From the NCBI GenBank assembly GCA_936440205.1, contig OW387147.1, positions 44,821,627 to 44,885,626 of the forward strand: a stretch of DNA of 64,000 bases, in the 5' to 3' direction. Source of the DNA: Lepidonotus clava (lineage: Eukaryota > Annelida > Polychaeta > Phyllodocida > Polynoidae). Below, piece by piece: positions 60,408 to 64,000 of the stretch (positions are counted from its first letter, which is position 1; every line of letters starts with the position of its first letter). The position numbers were made by a program, and so were the translations under genes. The notes under the pieces are model-generated. The model did no database searches, had not been told where the DNA came from, and saw nothing but the letters and a program-made list of their open reading frames with translations.

Positions 60408-60630
60408 GGGCCCATATCTTTGTAACTAATTTGGCTGATCAGGGAAATCTTGATCAGTGTCTCACGATTAGAGATTCTGTCTATCATGAATACATTTTAC
60501 ATCTGAGTATCCCTCTTTGATACTTTTTTTGCAATAATACCATTAATTTTGGTAAAGACAAAATTTCTGATCTCGAGGCCCTAATCAAAATTTCCCTGAT
60601 TAGCCTAATTAGTTACGAAAACATGGGCCC
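60408..60630. mobile_element. TIR element family C, copy 2
   Basis: Begins GGGCCCATATCTTTGTAACT and ends AGTTACGAAAACATGGGCCC. The same long inverted arms as 53,055-53,277. Confidence 0.85.
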
Positions 60631-60639
60631 AGAGGTACA

Positions 60640-62500
60640 GCCTGGGTATCACATCAGGTTTCTTACAGTTCTGATCCTTAATGTCACCTTGGGCACAGCT
60701 GATCTCACATAGAAGGTATTAGTAACAGATCTTTTTTCTTGTTTCACATGCGGTCGCTGAAGTTGCCACGTCCTACACAGAATTTACAGGTCGTAATAGA
60801 CCGTTGCATATCCTACAATACTGATCGATTTGAGCAAACATTTTTCCGGGGAATCATATTGTTGCTTTGTTACCCCTGACCTCTAGATCTGACTTCTGGA
60901 GTTGACCTATTATTTGCTATGAGTCCTTTAATCAATAATTCAACTTCGATATTGAAGGAGAACTGACCTGTTTATGATTGGTTTTGTATATCTTTGACCA
61001 ACATTCTTAATGACGCAGATGATAATAATGTCGGTCATACGAGTGACCTCAGTCCCTTTGATGCCAGAGAAAAACCCTGTACAGATACTGTATCAGAATG
61101 TCTGTTTGGTCATGGATTAGACTGGATATCTCATCTAAATATAATAGTTAATTTGGCAAGCACATAAATATCGTTTATGCCAGCTCGGTCATCCCCCCCC
61201 CCCCCCCCCACACACACACAAACATCTGATAATACTTTGCGGGCCCTCAAACGACTCAAAGCACACTCTTGATCATATCTATTCTTGTCTTCACGGAATC
61301 TGAAGTGTTTGCTTGTTGTTCTGATAAAAAGTAATGTGGATGTGTTGTGCATACTGCCATCCACCCAGTTTAAGTATAACATATAAAGTGGTAATAGACA
61401 AAAAATAGTGGCATTGTAGTATATTCTGCATATTTAGGGCAACTCTTCTCAGAGACGCCACTCCCGACTGATGAAAAAGTAGGTTATTTTGGAGGGAAAT
61501 AACTTTTAGGAATAGGACCACTCCTTAAATTTGTATTTGAATAGATTCAAACTTATACAAACATGCTCTAAAACCTATTTTAGAGTGATGTAGGACAAAT
61601 CAGTTATGCGATCCAAAATCACAAAAAGTAGGAAATTCTATATAAGTAGGAAAAATAGCATCTCTGTGTTATGTAAATGGTCAACTACAGGATGCGGCAG
61701 CCTGTGGTTCGTGACTATCAACTACGTGATGACCCAGAATCTGACCCCTCTATCAGGTCACGGGTCACTGAAACCCATCACGACAGGCAAACTCAGGGTT
61801 CTCAATACAAACAATCTACATGGGGGCGGGGGGGGGGGGGGGGGGGGGCGTCCTGATGTTGCATGTCAAATTTAAAGAGCCAGTGACTATAAAAACGCGT
61901 AAAGTTCTTTGTTACACATATGTGAGATACTCCAAATTGCCAATTTCTAACAATTATATCACTCCTGTGAGCGAATTATCTGTGATATCTTCATATCGTG
62001 TTGATATCGCAGACAATTGTTACAAAAGTTGTATAGTGTGATACCACCTTAAAAGGTTAATAACAAGAGACTTGGACTGCCCTCTAGGGGTCACCAACAA
62101 CACACTCCCGTCACGAGTCATTCTCCAGAGAGGTCCACCTCCGCGCCGGGAAATGAGTCCGTGAGATTAGACTCTCCTATGTAGGAAGAAAACTAGACAC
62201 CCCTGTCTATTATTACTACGCCGTGACCTAGAAACTGCGACCTAAAAGTAGTCCGCGGTTTCTGCTGGTCGCGCATGACTGGTCGCGGCCGGACCCAGTG
62301 GCAGCTACAGTGCAGAGATGATTCGCCGTAGCGAGCGTCGAGGTGGCAGAGTGGTCACGAGTGACTAAAAACCCACATGACAATTGACATGTGAAGCCTG
62401 GATCCTTTTGTGTACAGGGTCTGCATGATTATAATGTTAACCGCAGAACTCAAGTTTGATGATGACTGAAGCAATCTTGTATCAACAATGAGAGGAACAT
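60640..62500. other. Upstream region, no gene recognised
   Basis: Poly-C plus (CA)n at 61,194-61,221 and a poly-G run at 61,823-61,849. A CpG-richer stretch at about 62,100-62,350 could be a promoter or 5' exon of the transporter or a neighbour, but no exon boundary is convincing. Confidence 0.3.
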
Positions 62501-62504
62501 TAAA

Positions 62505-62745
62505 CACTTAAAATAAATATAATGACATCTAATATGCATATAAATATATATGAAATATTTCATATAACTTATATAATGAACAATATATATTATTCATAAT
62601 ATATATTATTCATAATTATTAAATAATATATACCACTTATAATACATATCATTCATAATACATATCGTTCATAATACATATCATGCATAATACATACTAT
62701 TTATATATGATATATATTTATATAATTACATAATAGTTTGGTCAT
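62505..62745. repeat. AT-rich tandem repeat (ATAATACATATC)n
   Basis: Degenerate ~18-20-bp units around CATAATACATATCATTC within alternating AT. Able to form hairpins. Confidence 0.8.
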
Positions 62746-63490
62746 AGATATGACTATGAATCAGTATCTTTACTGTTTTGAGGGAGAAAAAAGAAAATCA
62801 GTATATTTTTTAGGCTTTAAGACTGCATATTATCATCGTATATATTTAAGATATGACAAGGGTGCTATATGCAATTTAATGTTGCCTTCCATTAATGTAG
62901 TTATGCACCAATAAGTTGAATAAGGGACCTTGGTAGACCATCCACTATTATTATCTACCGGTACACTTAATGACCTCTTTTGCTTCTAAGTTCCTGCCGA
63001 ATTCTACTTAATTCTTATCTGTATAATGATTTATCCTATTTAACGGGAAACTTCCAACGTAATTACCCTAATACCAGAAAACATTTCGGCCGATTCAGAT
63101 GGTTCATTCGTAATGTACTACATGTATACAGATGTTATTATAAAACGGTAGAAAGCATATCTTTAGGCACATCTCGCTTACATGTATGTACTGTATATAC
63201 ATTGCCGCCAATACCGGCAATAGAGCAAACTGACAAGTTGAGAAAGAAAAAGAGAGGATAACATGAGGGCCTATTATAGTACCAGACATGACATTTATTG
63301 ACCTATACACTGCTGTTATAATAAAACTCGAGAGTACAATATTTATATTTCACATACACACATTATAAATTTCAGTGTCCGAAAAAAGGATATATTTTGT
63401 GCACTCACCGGGTGCACAGGTTGTAGAATTGTGCACCCGGAACAGTTTCTTTGTGTACATTTATATAAGAGTCTATTTAAATGGGAAAAC

Positions 63491-63492
<2 letters not shown>

Positions 63493-63553
<61 letters not shown>

Positions 63554-63560
63554 GTGTGTC
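63493..63560 (+). repeat. (TG)n microsatellite
   Basis: About 34 TG dinucleotides with one C interruption. The Cys/Val and His/Thr ORFs here are artefacts. Confidence 0.98.
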
Positions 63561-64000
63561 TACACAACGACCTGAAACTTATGTTCCTGTATTTCAACTG
63601 TATGTACAAGTTAATCATGTATAAGGAACCCTCACCTCTACATATGTTACTGATCAATTAGATTATCCATACTGGGGTTTTGATTAACGAATTGCCACTG
63701 CCTGGAACAACAAAAGAAATTAACACGTAACACAGTGAGTGTCACTTGTGCACGATAAAGTGTCCTACAAATGGAAGACTAACCTAGCATTCCTGGATTC
63801 CCGATACCTTCTCAAGCTTCAGCCAAACTTCAAAGTGAACCTTCCTGGGAATATCCTAGAGGCTCTGTTCCACTGCTCAATATGTCATATGCCCGCGTTA
63901 CTCTACTTAGCGCTCACTGTGTAATTACTACATGCAGGTGCATTCCACAGGTGAATAAACCGTGTGGTTACTGCACACGTGAGGACAGGTACGTACAGGG
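63561..64000. other. Right edge, nothing recognised
   Basis: No exon or repeat end supported in the last 440 bp. Open frames are short and without domains. Confidence 0.4.

Noticed and set aside
63343-63661. His/Thr or Cys/Val repeat proteins
   Set aside because: Translations of a (TG)n microsatellite.

Overview
The window is animal nuclear DNA: split genes with GT..AG introns, GC-rich exons in AT-rich introns, LINEs, an LTR retrotransposon and many short terminal-inverted-repeat (TIR) elements. Gene content and repeat style suggest an invertebrate deuterostome, most likely a lancelet (Branchiostoma). That assignment is inferred from style and is only moderately certain.

Three protein-coding genes lie on the minus strand. 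(1) 57,038 to 41,524: a complete 15-exon SLC11/NRAMP (DMT1-like) proton-coupled divalent metal transporter. All exon phases fit and the exons sum to 605 codons plus stop. (2) 36,512 to 27,833: a three-exon gene for a 210-residue secreted, cysteine-free, proline- and arginine-rich protein with dibasic sites. I do not recognise it, and it could be a peptide precursor. (3) 14,792 to 1,904 and continuing off the left edge: a secreted protein with a signal peptide, a CBM14/peritrophin-like chitin-binding domain, a Pro/Thr mucin-like linker and a PAN/apple-like domain. Its visible introns are all phase 1.

Repeats fill most of the rest. A whole-looking Ty3/Gypsy (mag/SURL-like) element at 22,064-26,960 has 108-bp LTRs and a 5-bp target duplication, and sits inside a dead LINE. 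An uninterrupted 948-codon LINE ORF lies in intron 1 of the secreted-protein gene. A second LINE remnant (29.5-31.1 kb) is itself split by a 199-bp poly(A)-tailed insertion. At least ten short repeat families occur more than once, several nested.

The most unusual pattern concerns splice sites. Several exons have had only their head (intron tail, acceptor and first part of the exon) duplicated: about 15 copies beside the chitin-binding exon, about 10 copies of a 62-bp unit beside transporter exon 11, one copy beside transporter exon 7, and a displaced copy of the secreted-protein gene's last exon. In addition, the 634-bp second intron of the secreted-protein gene has inverted repeats that begin at its donor GT and end next to its acceptor AG. 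That is the structure expected of an introner, an intron made by insertion of a TIR transposon.
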